64,000 nucleotides of DNA from Vannielia litorea (GTDB taxonomy: Bacteria > Pseudomonadota > Alphaproteobacteria > Rhodobacterales > Rhodobacteraceae): contig NZ_JAHVJR010000001.1 in the NCBI RefSeq assembly GCF_019801175.1, forward strand, positions 3,038,001 through 3,102,000, in the 5' to 3' direction. Positions 1 to 7,328 of this stretch are shown in pieces (position 1 is the stretch's first letter; every line of letters starts with the position of its first letter). A program made the position numbers and the translations under genes. The notes below the pieces were generated by a model. That model had not been told where the DNA came from. It did no database searches and worked only from the letters and a program-made list of their open reading frames with translations.

Positions 1-1001
1 CAGTTGCTCGCGTCGACGGAGACGGGCTCGAGCAGATAGGACGGAACCACCTTCATGCCGTTGTCGTAGGTCTCGGTGTCGTTGATCTCGGGCTCGCCGC
101 CGCCGAGGACCGCATCGACCATGCCCACGGTGACGCGGGCCAGTTCGCGGGTGTCCTTGAACACGGTGGAGTACTGCTCACCGGCGAGGATCGACTTGAC
201 CGAGGGTACCTCGGCGTCCTGACCGGACACGATCGGCATTTTCATGTCGCCGGAGCCGTAGCCGACGCCCTTGAGCGACGACAGGATGCCGATGGAGAGG
301 CCATCGTAGGGCGACAGAACGCCGTGGACTTCCTTGTCGGTGTAGTGGGCGGAGAGGAGGTTATCCATCCGGGCCTGAGCCACGGCGCCGTCCCAACGCA
401 GGGTGCCAACGGTATCCATGCCCATCTGGCCGGACTGGATGACAACGGTGCCGTCGTCGATCAGCGGCTGAAGCACCGACATGGCGCCGTTGTAGAAGAA
501 GTAGGCGTTGTTGTCGTCGGGCGAGCCGCCGAAGAGTTCGACGTTGTAGGGGCCGTCACCGAAGCGCTCCTTGAGGCCGTCAACGAGGCTGGAGGCCTGC
601 TGCACGCCGACTTTGAAGTTGTCGAAGGTGGCGTAATAGTCGACGTTCTCGCTGTCGCGGATCAGGCGGTCGTAGGCGATGACCTTGATGCCGGAGGCGG
701 CAGCGTTTTCGAGCGCGTTGCTGAGGGTCGTGCCGTCGATGGCGGCGATGACCAGCACGTCGACGCCCTTGGTGATCATGTTCTCGATCTGGGCGAGCTG
801 GTTGGGGATGTCATCCTCGGCATATTGCAGGTCGGTCTCATAGCCGGCCTCTTCGAACTGCTGAACCATGGATTCGCCGTCCGAGATCCAGCGGGCCGAG
901 GATTTGGTGGGCATGGCGATGCCGACGGTGCCTTCGGCATAGGCGCCAGCGGTGAAGGCCACCACGGCCGCAGCCGAGGCGAGAAGGGTCTTGAGTTTCA
1001 T
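1..1001 (-). CDS. chvE: ChvE-like sugar ABC transporter periplasmic binding protein (3' end outside window)
   Basis: Periplasmic binding protein of a multiple-sugar ABC importer; in Agrobacterium ChvE binds aldoses and also feeds sugar signals to VirA. Residues 1-22 form a signal peptide ending AYA before EGTVGIAMPTKSSARW, a hallmark start of mature ChvE. Further family blocks are visible: LQYAEDDIPNQLAQIENM, VLVIAAIDGTTL, YDRLIRDSENVDYYATFDN and ELFGGSPDDNNA. About 333 codons are present and the frame is open at base 1 in the VPSYLLEPV block, so roughly 20 residues are missing. The start ATG follows GGAGGATACAA. It is divergent from a GbpR-like LysR gene, as in rhizobia; gguAB would be expected beyond the left edge. 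Family assignment is firm; the actual sugar is not known. Confidence 0.93.
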   Translation of the reverse strand, partial: MKLKTLLASAAAVVAFTAGAYAEGTVGIAMPTKSSARWISDGESMVQQFEEAGYETDLQYAEDDIPNQLAQIENMITKGVDVLVIAAIDGTTLSNALENAAASGIKVIAYDRLIRDSENVDYYATFDNFKVGVQQASSLVDGLKERFGDGPYNVELFGGSPDDNNAYFFYNGAMSVLQPLIDDGTVVIQSGQMGMDTVGTLRWDGAVAQARMDNLLSAHYTDKEVHGVLSPYDGLSIGILSSLKGVGYGSGDMKMPIVSGQDAEVPSVKSILAGEQYSTVFKDTRELARVTVGMVDAVLGGGEPEINDTETYDNGMKVVPSYLLEPVSVDASN

Positions 1002-1106
1002 TTGTATCCTCCAAATGCGTGCGCTCGGCAGGCCCTCCCGGCCCGGTGGCGCACTTCTCCCTGTTGCGGGGCCTTCCGGCGCCCGTGCGACTCCGATAGC
1101 CCGCCG

Positions 1107-1122
1107 TTTACATGACTGTAAA
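1107..1122. promoter_or_regulatory. Palindrome in chvE/LysR divergent promoter
   Basis: TTTACA-TGAC-TGTAAA is a perfect 6+4+6 inverted repeat between the two divergent starts, about 105 bp from chvE and 50 bp from the LysR gene. Its size and T-N11-A-like symmetry fit a LysR-type operator. Binding by the adjacent regulator is inferred. Confidence 0.5.
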
Positions 1123-1171
1123 ATGCGAATACTGCCGATCTGCATATCACTTCTGTTATGGAGGGCGTGTT

Positions 1172-2086
1172 ATGGAGTTGGCGACCCGGCTGAAACCACG
1201 GCAGCTCAGGCTGATCCAGCGGATCGGGGAGACCCGACAGTTGCAGACCGCCGCGCATATGCTGGCGATGAGCCAGCCTGCGGCCTCGCGGGTGCTGGCC
1301 GAGATCGAGGCGGAGGTGGGCACGCCGCTGTTCACCCGCCACCCCAAGGGGATGGAGCCCACGCTGATTGGCGAGACCTTCCTGCGCCATGCGCGGGTGA
1401 TCCTGAGCGAGTTGGAGAGCCTCGAGACGGAGGTCGCGGGGCTGCGCAGCGGCGAGGGCGGCGAGGTGCGCGTGGGCTCGGTGACCGGGCCGACGGTGGG
1501 CGTGCTGGTGCCGGCCATCCGGGCGGTGCGGACCAAGGCGCCCGGAATACAGGCCACGGTGGAGGTCGGCCCCTCGGGGCAGCTTGTTAGGGGGCTGGAG
1601 GAGGGGCGGTTCGACTTTGTCATCGCCCGCCTGCCGCCGGAGTATGACAGCCGCCAGTTCCGGATCGACCCGGCGCGGAACGAGGTGGTGTCACTCGTGG
1701 TGCGGGCCGGGCATCCGGCGCTGGGAGAGCGGCGCAAGCTGTCGGAGCTGGTGGGCTATGAGTGGGTCATTCAAGACCTCGGCACGCCGATCAGGGTGGC
1801 GATGGATGGGGCCTTTCATGCCGCCGGGCTGGCCGCGCCGGAGCAGATCACGAACTCCTCCTCGCTGCTGGTGGCACTGTCGATCCTTGAGGGGACCGAT
1901 GCGATTGCGCCGCAGAGCCAGGAGGTGGCGGATCTGCTGACGCGCAACAAGATCGGCGACAGCCTCGCCACGCTGGAGCTGGCGGAGCCGCTGGCAGTTT
2001 CTCCCTGCTTCATCATCCGGGCGCGGGCGCGGCAGATGAGCCGGGCAGCGGAGCGGGTAATGCAGGAGGTGTTCCGGCGGCTGTGA
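1172..2086 (+). CDS. gbpR: LysR-type regulator, GbpR-like
   Basis: LysR-family transcriptional regulator of 304 residues. The N-terminal winged helix-turn-helix spans about residues 8-67, with the recognition helix around SQPAASRVLAEIE; the C-terminal part is a periplasmic-binding-like effector domain. An upstream in-frame start at 1112 exists, but ATG 1172 is preceded by GGAGGG at 1160-1165 with good spacing and gives the usual LysR N-terminus. The sequence and its divergent position from chvE match GbpR, which controls chvE in response to sugars in Agrobacterium. A role as local activator of the sugar importer is inferred from synteny. Confidence 0.85.
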   Translation: MELATRLKPRQLRLIQRIGETRQLQTAAHMLAMSQPAASRVLAEIEAEVGTPLFTRHPKGMEPTLIGETFLRHARVILSELESLETEVAGLRSGEGGEVRVGSVTGPTVGVLVPAIRAVRTKAPGIQATVEVGPSGQLVRGLEEGRFDFVIARLPPEYDSRQFRIDPARNEVVSLVVRAGHPALGERRKLSELVGYEWVIQDLGTPIRVAMDGAFHAAGLAAPEQITNSSSLLVALSILEGTDAIAPQSQEVADLLTRNKIGDSLATLELAEPLAVSPCFIIRARARQMSRAAERVMQEVFRRL

Positions 2087-2097
2087 GGAGCGCGGAG

Positions 2098-2235
2098 CCG
2101 TGCAGCGCCGTCCTGCGGGGTGGCGCATGCAACGTTTATTCATGACACTTTACGGTGCAGTGGTTGTCGAACCTCAGAAGTTGGCACCAACGTCAAGGAA
2201 GCGCCGCCCCGGAGGGGCGGGACGGCGCTGCACGG
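2098..2235. terminator. Long-spaced inverted repeat and hairpin between convergent genes
   Basis: A perfect 16-bp inverted repeat (2098-2113 and 2220-2235, arm CCGTGCAGCGCCGTCC) brackets about 106 bp between the convergent LysR gene and the dehydrogenase-domain gene. Inside it, CCGCCCC-GGA-GGGGCGG at 2204-2220 forms a perfect 7-bp hairpin. There is no U-tract. A bidirectional termination role is inferred from position. Confidence 0.45.
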
Positions 2236-2268
2236 CGGCTTCGCCTTGATTCCGTGCCGGTTCGCCGT

Positions 2269-2730
2269 TCAATCCTTGGGCAGCCCCAGCGCGGCGCGGG
2301 CCTCGGGTGGCATGCCCTGAGACGCCTCCGCCATCGCGCCGAAGTAGCGCGCCCGCAGCGCATCGGCACTCAGCTCGCGCCACGCGCGCCCGGCGAAATG
2401 GGCCTCTTCGCGGATCAGGTCTTCCACCAGTGGGTCGATCACCGCGCCGCCGCCACCGGGATAGCGGAACCAGCCGACGCCGACCTTTCGGCCAAGCCGC
2501 CCCTCGGCAACCATGCGGTCGGCCACAAGGAACGGCTCGCTGCGGGCGGATTTGATGACATCGAGGCCGATCTGGTCCTGCATGGCGCAGGGGCCCTGGG
2601 CCATGCCGCCCGCCTCCAAAGCCTCGTCCAGCTCCCAAGGGTTGGAGCCTTCGAGTAGAAGCGCCTCTACCTCGGCATGGCTGCGCGCCATCAGCCGGGC
2701 CACGGCCTCATGAACTATAGTGCCGCTCAT
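2269..2730 (-). CDS. Stand-alone 3-hydroxyacyl-CoA dehydrogenase C-terminal domain protein
   Basis: A 153-residue protein resembling only the C-terminal (3HCDH) helical domain of 3-hydroxyacyl-CoA dehydrogenases such as FadJ/PaaH. The block ADRMVAEGRLGRKVGVGWFR corresponds to the FadJ-type ADRLCEMGRFGQKTGAGW segment. The NAD-binding Rossmann domain is absent and the next gene upstream is boxR, so this is not simply a split neighbour. Its ATG overlaps the boxR stop (ATGA), indicating translational coupling. In the box pathway a 3-hydroxyadipyl-CoA dehydrogenase is needed late; whether this fragment contributes, or is a domain remnant or partner subunit, cannot be told here. Confidence 0.7.
   Translation of the reverse strand: MSGTIVHEAVARLMARSHAEVEALLLEGSNPWELDEALEAGGMAQGPCAMQDQIGLDVIKSARSEPFLVADRMVAEGRLGRKVGVGWFRYPGGGGAVIDPLVEDLIREEAHFAGRAWRELSADALRARYFGAMAEASQGMPPEARAALGLPKD
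2711..2724. promoter_or_regulatory. Degenerate BoxR-like motif inside 5' end of dehydrogenase-domain gene
   Basis: TGAACTATAGTGCC matches the 14-bp motif seen at the other proposed BoxR sites (TGAATTATAGTGCA at 3686) except at two positions. It lies within codons 3-7 of the downstream gene, so it could be chance. Confidence 0.25.
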
Positions 2731-3650
2731 TCGCCGGTCAGAAAGCCGCGCTCCCGCACCAGCGCTTCGAGCGCGTCCAGCGTGGCCTCGATCGGCTGGC
2801 CGGAGGTATCGAGCTGCGCCTCGGCGCGCTCGTAGAGCGCCTCGCGGCTGCGCAGGATGCTCTTTAGCTGCTCCATCGCCTCGGGATTGCCGGCCATCGG
2901 CCGGGTGTCGCCCTGCGCCCGGACCCGGCCCATGTGCTCCTCGGGGGAGGCCTTGAGCCAGACAGTGTGAAACTGCGCCAGCAGGCTCTTGTAGGTATCG
3001 GGCTCGGCGACGATGCCGCCCGCGACGGCGAGGATGAGCGACTCGTGGGTGGCGGTGATGCGGCTCACGGCCTGCGCCTCGAGCTTGCGGTAGCCCTCCT
3101 GCCCGTAGAGCGCCATCACCTCATTGACAGGCATGCCCGACTGCTCCTCGATCTCGCGGTTCAGCTCGATGAAGGGCAGGCCGAGGCGGGCGCCAAGCGC
3201 CGCGCCGAGCGTGGATTTTCCGGCCCCGCGCAACCCGATGAGGCAGATCCGCTGACCGCGCATCCGGGCGGGTGGCTCGGGCGTGAGCAGCTCGAGCACG
3301 CGGGTGCGGACATCGGCGGGGGAGGAAGAGAACAGGTCGGCCACGCGCATGGCCTCCGAGGTCCACGGGTCATCCTCTCCGACCAGCCACTCGATCCGGT
3401 GGTCGAGCGCCACGGCGACACGCTTCAGCAGGCCGATGGAGATGTTGCCCTCGCCAGCCTCCAACTGGGCGAGGTAGCGCGGGGAGACCCCGGAGAGCTC
3501 CGACACCACGCGGCGGGGCAGCCCGCGCAGTTCACGGGCCTTGCGGACCCGCTCGCCGACGCGGGAGATCAGCCGCTCAACGGCTGCCTCCATCTCGTCG
3601 CCGCCCAAAGCGGCGGTGGTCTGGCCCCTGAAGTTGGTGATTTCGCTCAT
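2727..3650 (-). CDS. boxR: BoxR/BzdR-family regulator (HTH plus shikimate kinase-like domain)
   Basis: Repressor of benzoate CoA-pathway genes; BzdR and BoxR respond to benzoyl-CoA. The 307-residue protein has an XRE-type helix-turn-helix at about residues 28-85 (SELSGVSPRYLAQLEAGEGN) and a shikimate-kinase-like domain from about 135, with Walker A GLRGAGKST at 139-147. The kinase fold is thought to sense the CoA ester. The ATG at 3650 gives the familiar N-terminus; an in-frame GTG seven codons upstream is possible. A TGCA-type motif 36 bp upstream of the start suggests autoregulation. The gene is transcribed with the dehydrogenase-domain gene. Confidence 0.9.
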   Translation of the reverse strand: MSEITNFRGQTTAALGGDEMEAAVERLISRVGERVRKARELRGLPRRVVSELSGVSPRYLAQLEAGEGNISIGLLKRVAVALDHRIEWLVGEDDPWTSEAMRVADLFSSSPADVRTRVLELLTPEPPARMRGQRICLIGLRGAGKSTLGAALGARLGLPFIELNREIEEQSGMPVNEVMALYGQEGYRKLEAQAVSRITATHESLILAVAGGIVAEPDTYKSLLAQFHTVWLKASPEEHMGRVRAQGDTRPMAGNPEAMEQLKSILRSREALYERAEAQLDTSGQPIEATLDALEALVRERGFLTGE

Positions 3651-3685
3651 CTGTCGCCGCGTCCCGCGCACCGGGATCCATCGTG

Positions 3686-3699
3686 TGAATTATAGTGCA
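3686..3699. promoter_or_regulatory. Proposed BoxR operator upstream of boxR
   Basis: TGAATTATAGTGCA; on the minus strand this reads TGCA-CTATAA-TTCA, one intact and one degenerate half-site at a 10-bp period. It sits 36 bp upstream of the boxR start. BzdR/BoxR operators are known to carry repeated TGCA. Confidence 0.5.
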
Positions 3700-3741
3700 C
3701 AAGATGGACGATCCGCCGGGCGGCTTCAACGAAATTCGGTG

Positions 3742-4689
3742 TCAGCCCGTGCGGCGGAGGGCGTCGTGGGCGAAGGCGAGCTTGTCGCGGACCGGGTCGG
3801 AAAGGACGAAGGGGTAGAGATCGGGCAGGTCGAGGGCGCGGTTCACGTGGTTGACCCGCATGGCGAAATTGGCGGCGCGCTCGATCAGGGCCTGCGCATC
3901 GGGCTCGGCATAGGCATCGCCGCCGGGCGCGAGGGCGACGGCATAGCCGCTGTCGACAAGGTCGGTCAGGTGCAGCAGGTGGGCGACCGTTTCGGCCCAG
4001 TCCTCATGAGGGTGGGCGGTGGCATAGCTGGTGATATGAGTGCCACCGGCGGGACGGGGGTTGGCGTAATGCCCCTTCAGCGCCTCGCCATAATCGGCCC
4101 GCTCGTCGCCAAAGAGGGCGCGGAAGGCATCGGGGAAGGCCGGATCATCGGTGCTGAGGCGCAGAAAAAGGTAGTGCGCCAACTCGTGGCGGAGGTGGCC
4201 GATCATGGTGCGGTAGTCTTCCGCCAGCCGCTCGCGGCGCTCTTCCTGCACGGCACGGCTGGCCTCGGCGACATCGAGAGTGATCACCCCATCGGCGTGC
4301 CCCATGGTGATGCTCTCCGGGCCGTGACGGGTGCGGTCGGCCACGAGTTCGAAGCGCGGCGCGGGGCCGGGATCGGCGGGGCCGAACCAGCCCCAGCGGT
4401 GCAGCCCGGCGAGCACCCAGCGCTTGGCGGCCTCGGTGCGGGCCAGCCGGCTCTCGGCGCCCTCGACCTCGGGGTCGGGGATGACGGCGGTCATGGCGCA
4501 GGAGCGGCAGAGCGGCCCCGGCTCGGCATGGGCGGACCAGTTGCAGCCGATGGCGGCGCGGCGCTCGCAATCGCTGCCCTGCACCATCGCCTGCGCACCG
4601 GGGTCGAAGTGCAGGGCGTGGCCGTTGGGGCATTGGTGGTTGTGAAACCAGACCTGCTCGGAGCAGGTGGGGCAGTGGAATATTTGCAT
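3742..4689 (-). CDS. Putative zinc-binding metallopeptidase with N-terminal zinc ribbon
   Basis: A 315-residue protein of the putative zinc metallopeptidase family (Peptidase_Mx type). The N-terminus is a zinc ribbon with paired cysteines: C6-x2-C9, C20, C41, C49 and C61-x2-C64. The catalytic motif HELAH is at residues 168-172, giving HExxH zinc ligands and the general base Glu169. No signal peptide or membrane segment is seen, so it is probably cytoplasmic. It stands 90 bp after the thioesterase gene and 91 bp before boxR on the same strand; no role in aromatic degradation is known for the family. Substrate unknown. Confidence 0.75.
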   Translation of the reverse strand: MQIFHCPTCSEQVWFHNHQCPNGHALHFDPGAQAMVQGSDCERRAAIGCNWSAHAEPGPLCRSCAMTAVIPDPEVEGAESRLARTEAAKRWVLAGLHRWGWFGPADPGPAPRFELVADRTRHGPESITMGHADGVITLDVAEASRAVQEERRERLAEDYRTMIGHLRHELAHYLFLRLSTDDPAFPDAFRALFGDERADYGEALKGHYANPRPAGGTHITSYATAHPHEDWAETVAHLLHLTDLVDSGYAVALAPGGDAYAEPDAQALIERAANFAMRVNHVNRALDLPDLYPFVLSDPVRDKLAFAHDALRRTG

Positions 4690-4779
4690 GCGGGTCTCCT
4701 TGCGGCGGAGTAACCCGCGGGGGCGGGCGAGGTTCCCGGCAGGAGATGGCGTTTTTGGCGGGTCGGGACAAGCCCTGCC

Positions 4780-5196
4780 CTAGGGAATGCGCGCCTCGAC
4801 CAGTGCGCGGATGTCTTCAGGCGGGGGCTGCTTGGTGAAGCTGGGCGCATCGACGAAGACGCAGGTGAACTCGCCCTCGAAGCAGAGCGTACCCGCCTGC
4901 CGCCCCTCGACGCGGAAGGTGATGGAGGTGGTGCCCAGCCGGGTGGGCCAGCAGGCGCAATCAAGGATGTGGCGGGGCGTGACCGGCGCGCGGAAATCCA
5001 TGCTCATCGAGACGAAGGGCGTGCCGGTGCCCCGGTCCATCTCCATATGATACCAGCCCGCCACCTCGCCCAGCGCATCGGCCCACCAGCCGTTGATCGC
5101 CTCCAGCGCGAACCACGGCAGCCGGGCGGTGTAGGCGATGCGGGCCGGGTCGCAATCGCCCCAGCCGACTTGGATGTGGTGGGTGTAGGGGGTCAA
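4780..5196 (-). CDS. Hotdog-fold acyl-CoA thioesterase (4-hydroxybenzoyl-CoA thioesterase type)
   Basis: A 138-residue single hotdog domain. The N-terminal segment VGWGDCDPARIAYTARLPWF matches the 4HBT active-site loop, with the catalytic aspartate in GDCDPA. Such enzymes hydrolyse aryl- or acyl-CoA esters; in box clusters a thioesterase may release benzoate when CoA is depleted. Its ATG overlaps the end of the alpha/beta hydrolase gene by ATGA, so it belongs to the box operon. Substrate assignment is by context. Confidence 0.82.
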   Translation of the reverse strand: MTPYTHHIQVGWGDCDPARIAYTARLPWFALEAINGWWADALGEVAGWYHMEMDRGTGTPFVSMSMDFRAPVTPRHILDCACWPTRLGTTSITFRVEGRQAGTLCFEGEFTCVFVDAPSFTKQPPPEDIRALVEARIP

Positions 5197-5915
5197 TCCC
5201 TGCCCGCTTCCATGAACTTCTGCGCCAGTAGCGCGGGGTTAGTGAAGCAGACCTCATGGCTGCCGGGCATCCAGACGTAGCGATAGAGGCCGAGCTTTTC
5301 GGAGAGGCGCGGGTGCCACGGGAGCGAGGCGGGGAGGGCCACATCTTCCTGACAGTGGATGTAGCTCTTGCCGACCTGCCATTCGGCCGGGTTGCTGCGC
5401 AGCGAGATTTTGTCCTGAAAGGTCTTGTGCGGGTGCGGGTTGAGCTTGTCGTAGGCCTCTTGCGCCTGCTCCAGCGAGGCATCGTTGATGAAGGCCTCGC
5501 GCCAGACCGGGAAGGGCAGCAGCACCGAGCCGTCATCCGCCTCGAGCTGGTTGAAGAGGTCGACGTAGTGGGGCGGCACGAGATCATCCAGCGCCTCACC
5601 GTCATTCGGCACGAAGGCCGACCAGTAGACGAGACGACGGACGGAGCCTTCAGGCAAGCGATCATAGGCACCGGTGATGACCATGCCGCCGTAGGAGTGG
5701 CCGACCAGCACGGCATCGGTAAGGTCGTGCTCGGCGAAGTAGTCGGTGACCGAGGCGATGGCGTCATCAAGCCCCGCGCGCTTGTTGCCGCCCGCCTCGT
5801 TGCCGGCGAGCGTGGGCAGGTGGACGGTGTGGCCGGCGACGCGGATCGGCGCGGCAACCTCCTCGAACAGCGCGCCCTCGTGCCATGCGCCGTGAACGAT
5901 CACGTAAGTTGCCAT
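5193..5915 (-). CDS. Alpha/beta hydrolase, EstC/salicylate-esterase-like
   Basis: A 240-residue alpha/beta hydrolase starting MATYVIVHGAWHEG, with the HGAWH oxyanion region at about residues 8-12, nucleophile elbow GHSYGG near residue 92, and a catalytic histidine in PGSHEVCF near the C-terminus. The family includes plant methyl-salicylate esterases and bacterial EstC. It lies 15 bp after boxA and overlaps the thioesterase, so it is co-transcribed with the box genes. It might open an aromatic ester or a lactone by-product; that is inference. Confidence 0.8.
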   Translation of the reverse strand: MATYVIVHGAWHEGALFEEVAAPIRVAGHTVHLPTLAGNEAGGNKRAGLDDAIASVTDYFAEHDLTDAVLVGHSYGGMVITGAYDRLPEGSVRRLVYWSAFVPNDGEALDDLVPPHYVDLFNQLEADDGSVLLPFPVWREAFINDASLEQAQEAYDKLNPHPHKTFQDKISLRSNPAEWQVGKSYIHCQEDVALPASLPWHPRLSEKLGLYRYVWMPGSHEVCFTNPALLAQKFMEAGRD

Positions 5916-5930
5916 GCGGGTCTCTCCTCC

Positions 5931-7118
5931 TCAGTAGGTCTCCACATGGTAGCGGCCTTCGGCGCGCATGGCATCCCGCGTCGTGACCCAGGGCAGGCCG
6001 ATGCTCTCAGCGATGTTCGAGAGGGCCTCGTCCACGCCCGCCTCCATGCCGCGCAGCCCGCAGACGTAGATATGGGTCTTCGGGTCGGCCAAAAGCTCGG
6101 CGACCTCGTCTTCATGGGCGCGCATCCGGTCCTGCACGTATTGCTTTTCTTCTCCCTCGACGCGGGAGAAGGCGAAGTGCTTTTTCAGCAGGCTGTCGGG
6201 CACCTTCTTCAGCGGGCCGAAGTAGGGAAGGCTGTTGGGCGTGCGGGCGCCGAAGAAGAGCACCATGTCACCCGCCGCGCCCGCCGACATGCGCTGGCGG
6301 CGCATGGTGAAGGCGCGGAAGGGGGCGGAGCCGGTGCCGGTGCAGATCATCAGCAGCCGGGCGGCGGGGTCGTCTGGCAGCAGGAAGGTGGCGCCGAAGG
6401 GGCCGGTGACCTGCACTTCGGCGCCCTTTTCGAGATCGCAGACGTAGTTGGAGGCCACGCCCTTCTCCTCCCGCTTCACCGTTAGGGAGACGTTGGAATA
6501 CCCGGGCCGCTCGCCATCGCGCGGGGAGCTGACGGAGTAGAGGCGCGGCAGGTGGGGCTTGCCCTGCGCATCCGTGCCCGGCGGTATGATCCCGATGGAC
6601 TGGCCTTCGAGCACCGGAAAGGGCGCGCCCTGCATGTCGAGAATGATGTGGCGCACATCGCTGCCGGCGCCCTCGGCGGTGAGGCGGTAGTTGCCCTGCA
6701 CCTTGGCGGTGACAGGCTTGCCGATGGTGTGAAGGTTGATCGAGGGTTTGGAGGCGGAAGCGGGGGCGACGGACTTGCCCCCTGCCCCGGCGTGGGCCTC
6801 GGCCAGCAGTGCGGCCATGGCCTCGTCCAGCGCCTCGGTGCTGCTCTCGCCGCCTGTCTCGATCTCCTGCTGCTCGGGCAGCTCTGTCCACTCGAACTGT
6901 TCTTCAAGCGAATAGGGTGTTTCGACCACGCGCCACTCGTCGATGGAGCCGGTCGGGCAGACGGGGATGCAATCCATGCAGTGGTTGCACTTATCGGCAT
7001 CGACCACGACGTTCATGTCGTCGTGGGTGATCGCCTCGATCGGGCAGGTCATCTCGCAGGTGTAGCAGCGGATGCAGATCTCGGGATCGATGAGGTGCTG
7101 CTTGAGGGGCTTGTTCAT
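5931..7118 (-). CDS. boxA: Benzoyl-CoA 2,3-epoxidase reductase subunit BoxA
   Basis: NADPH-dependent reductase passing electrons to BoxB for epoxidation of benzoyl-CoA. The 395-residue protein has two N-terminal [4Fe-4S] ferredoxin motifs, C15-C18-C21-C25P and C44-C47-C50-C54P, then a linker, then a ferredoxin-NADP reductase module: FAD-binding RLYSVSSP, pyridine-nucleotide motif CTGTGSAPFRAF and C-terminal YVCGLRGME, ending in an aromatic residue (ETY). ATG 7118 overlaps the stop of the small cysteine protein (ATGA), so the long upstream reading frame is not used. It lies between boxB and the hydrolase in the expected catabolic operon. Confidence 0.95.
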   Translation of the reverse strand: MNKPLKQHLIDPEICIRCYTCEMTCPIEAITHDDMNVVVDADKCNHCMDCIPVCPTGSIDEWRVVETPYSLEEQFEWTELPEQQEIETGGESSTEALDEAMAALLAEAHAGAGGKSVAPASASKPSINLHTIGKPVTAKVQGNYRLTAEGAGSDVRHIILDMQGAPFPVLEGQSIGIIPPGTDAQGKPHLPRLYSVSSPRDGERPGYSNVSLTVKREEKGVASNYVCDLEKGAEVQVTGPFGATFLLPDDPAARLLMICTGTGSAPFRAFTMRRQRMSAGAAGDMVLFFGARTPNSLPYFGPLKKVPDSLLKKHFAFSRVEGEEKQYVQDRMRAHEDEVAELLADPKTHIYVCGLRGMEAGVDEALSNIAESIGLPWVTTRDAMRAEGRYHVETY

Positions 7119-7267
7119 GCCGCCCTGCCCTTCGGCTTCAGCACCATCTCGGGCACGGCCAGCAGGTCGAGCACCTCGCGGCAGGCGCCCTTGCAGCCGG
7201 TGCAGCCGAGGCATTTGCCGGTGGTCAGCGCGCGGGGGCGGGCGGGGGCGTGGCTTTGTGTCATCAT
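7115..7267 (-). CDS. 50-residue four-cysteine (CxxCxxCxxxC) protein coupled to boxA
   Basis: A small protein of 50 residues containing C19-x2-C22-x2-C25-x3-C29, the spacing of a single [4Fe-4S] cluster. There is no other recognisable domain; the C-terminus is basic. GGGAGGAAA lies upstream of two adjacent ATGs (7267 or 7264), and the stop overlaps the boxA ATG, so it is clearly translated in line with boxA. The gene stands between boxB and boxA. It may be an auxiliary electron carrier or cluster-assembly factor for BoxA, or a metal-binding protein. I do not recognise a named family. Confidence 0.72.
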   Translation of the reverse strand: MMTQSHAPARPRALTTGKCLGCTGCKGACREVLDLLAVPEMVLKPKGRAA

Positions 7268-7328
7268 GGCGTTTCCTCCCTCATCGGTCGTGGAGACGGG
7301 CGGCACCGGGGCGCCGCCCGAACTGGCA

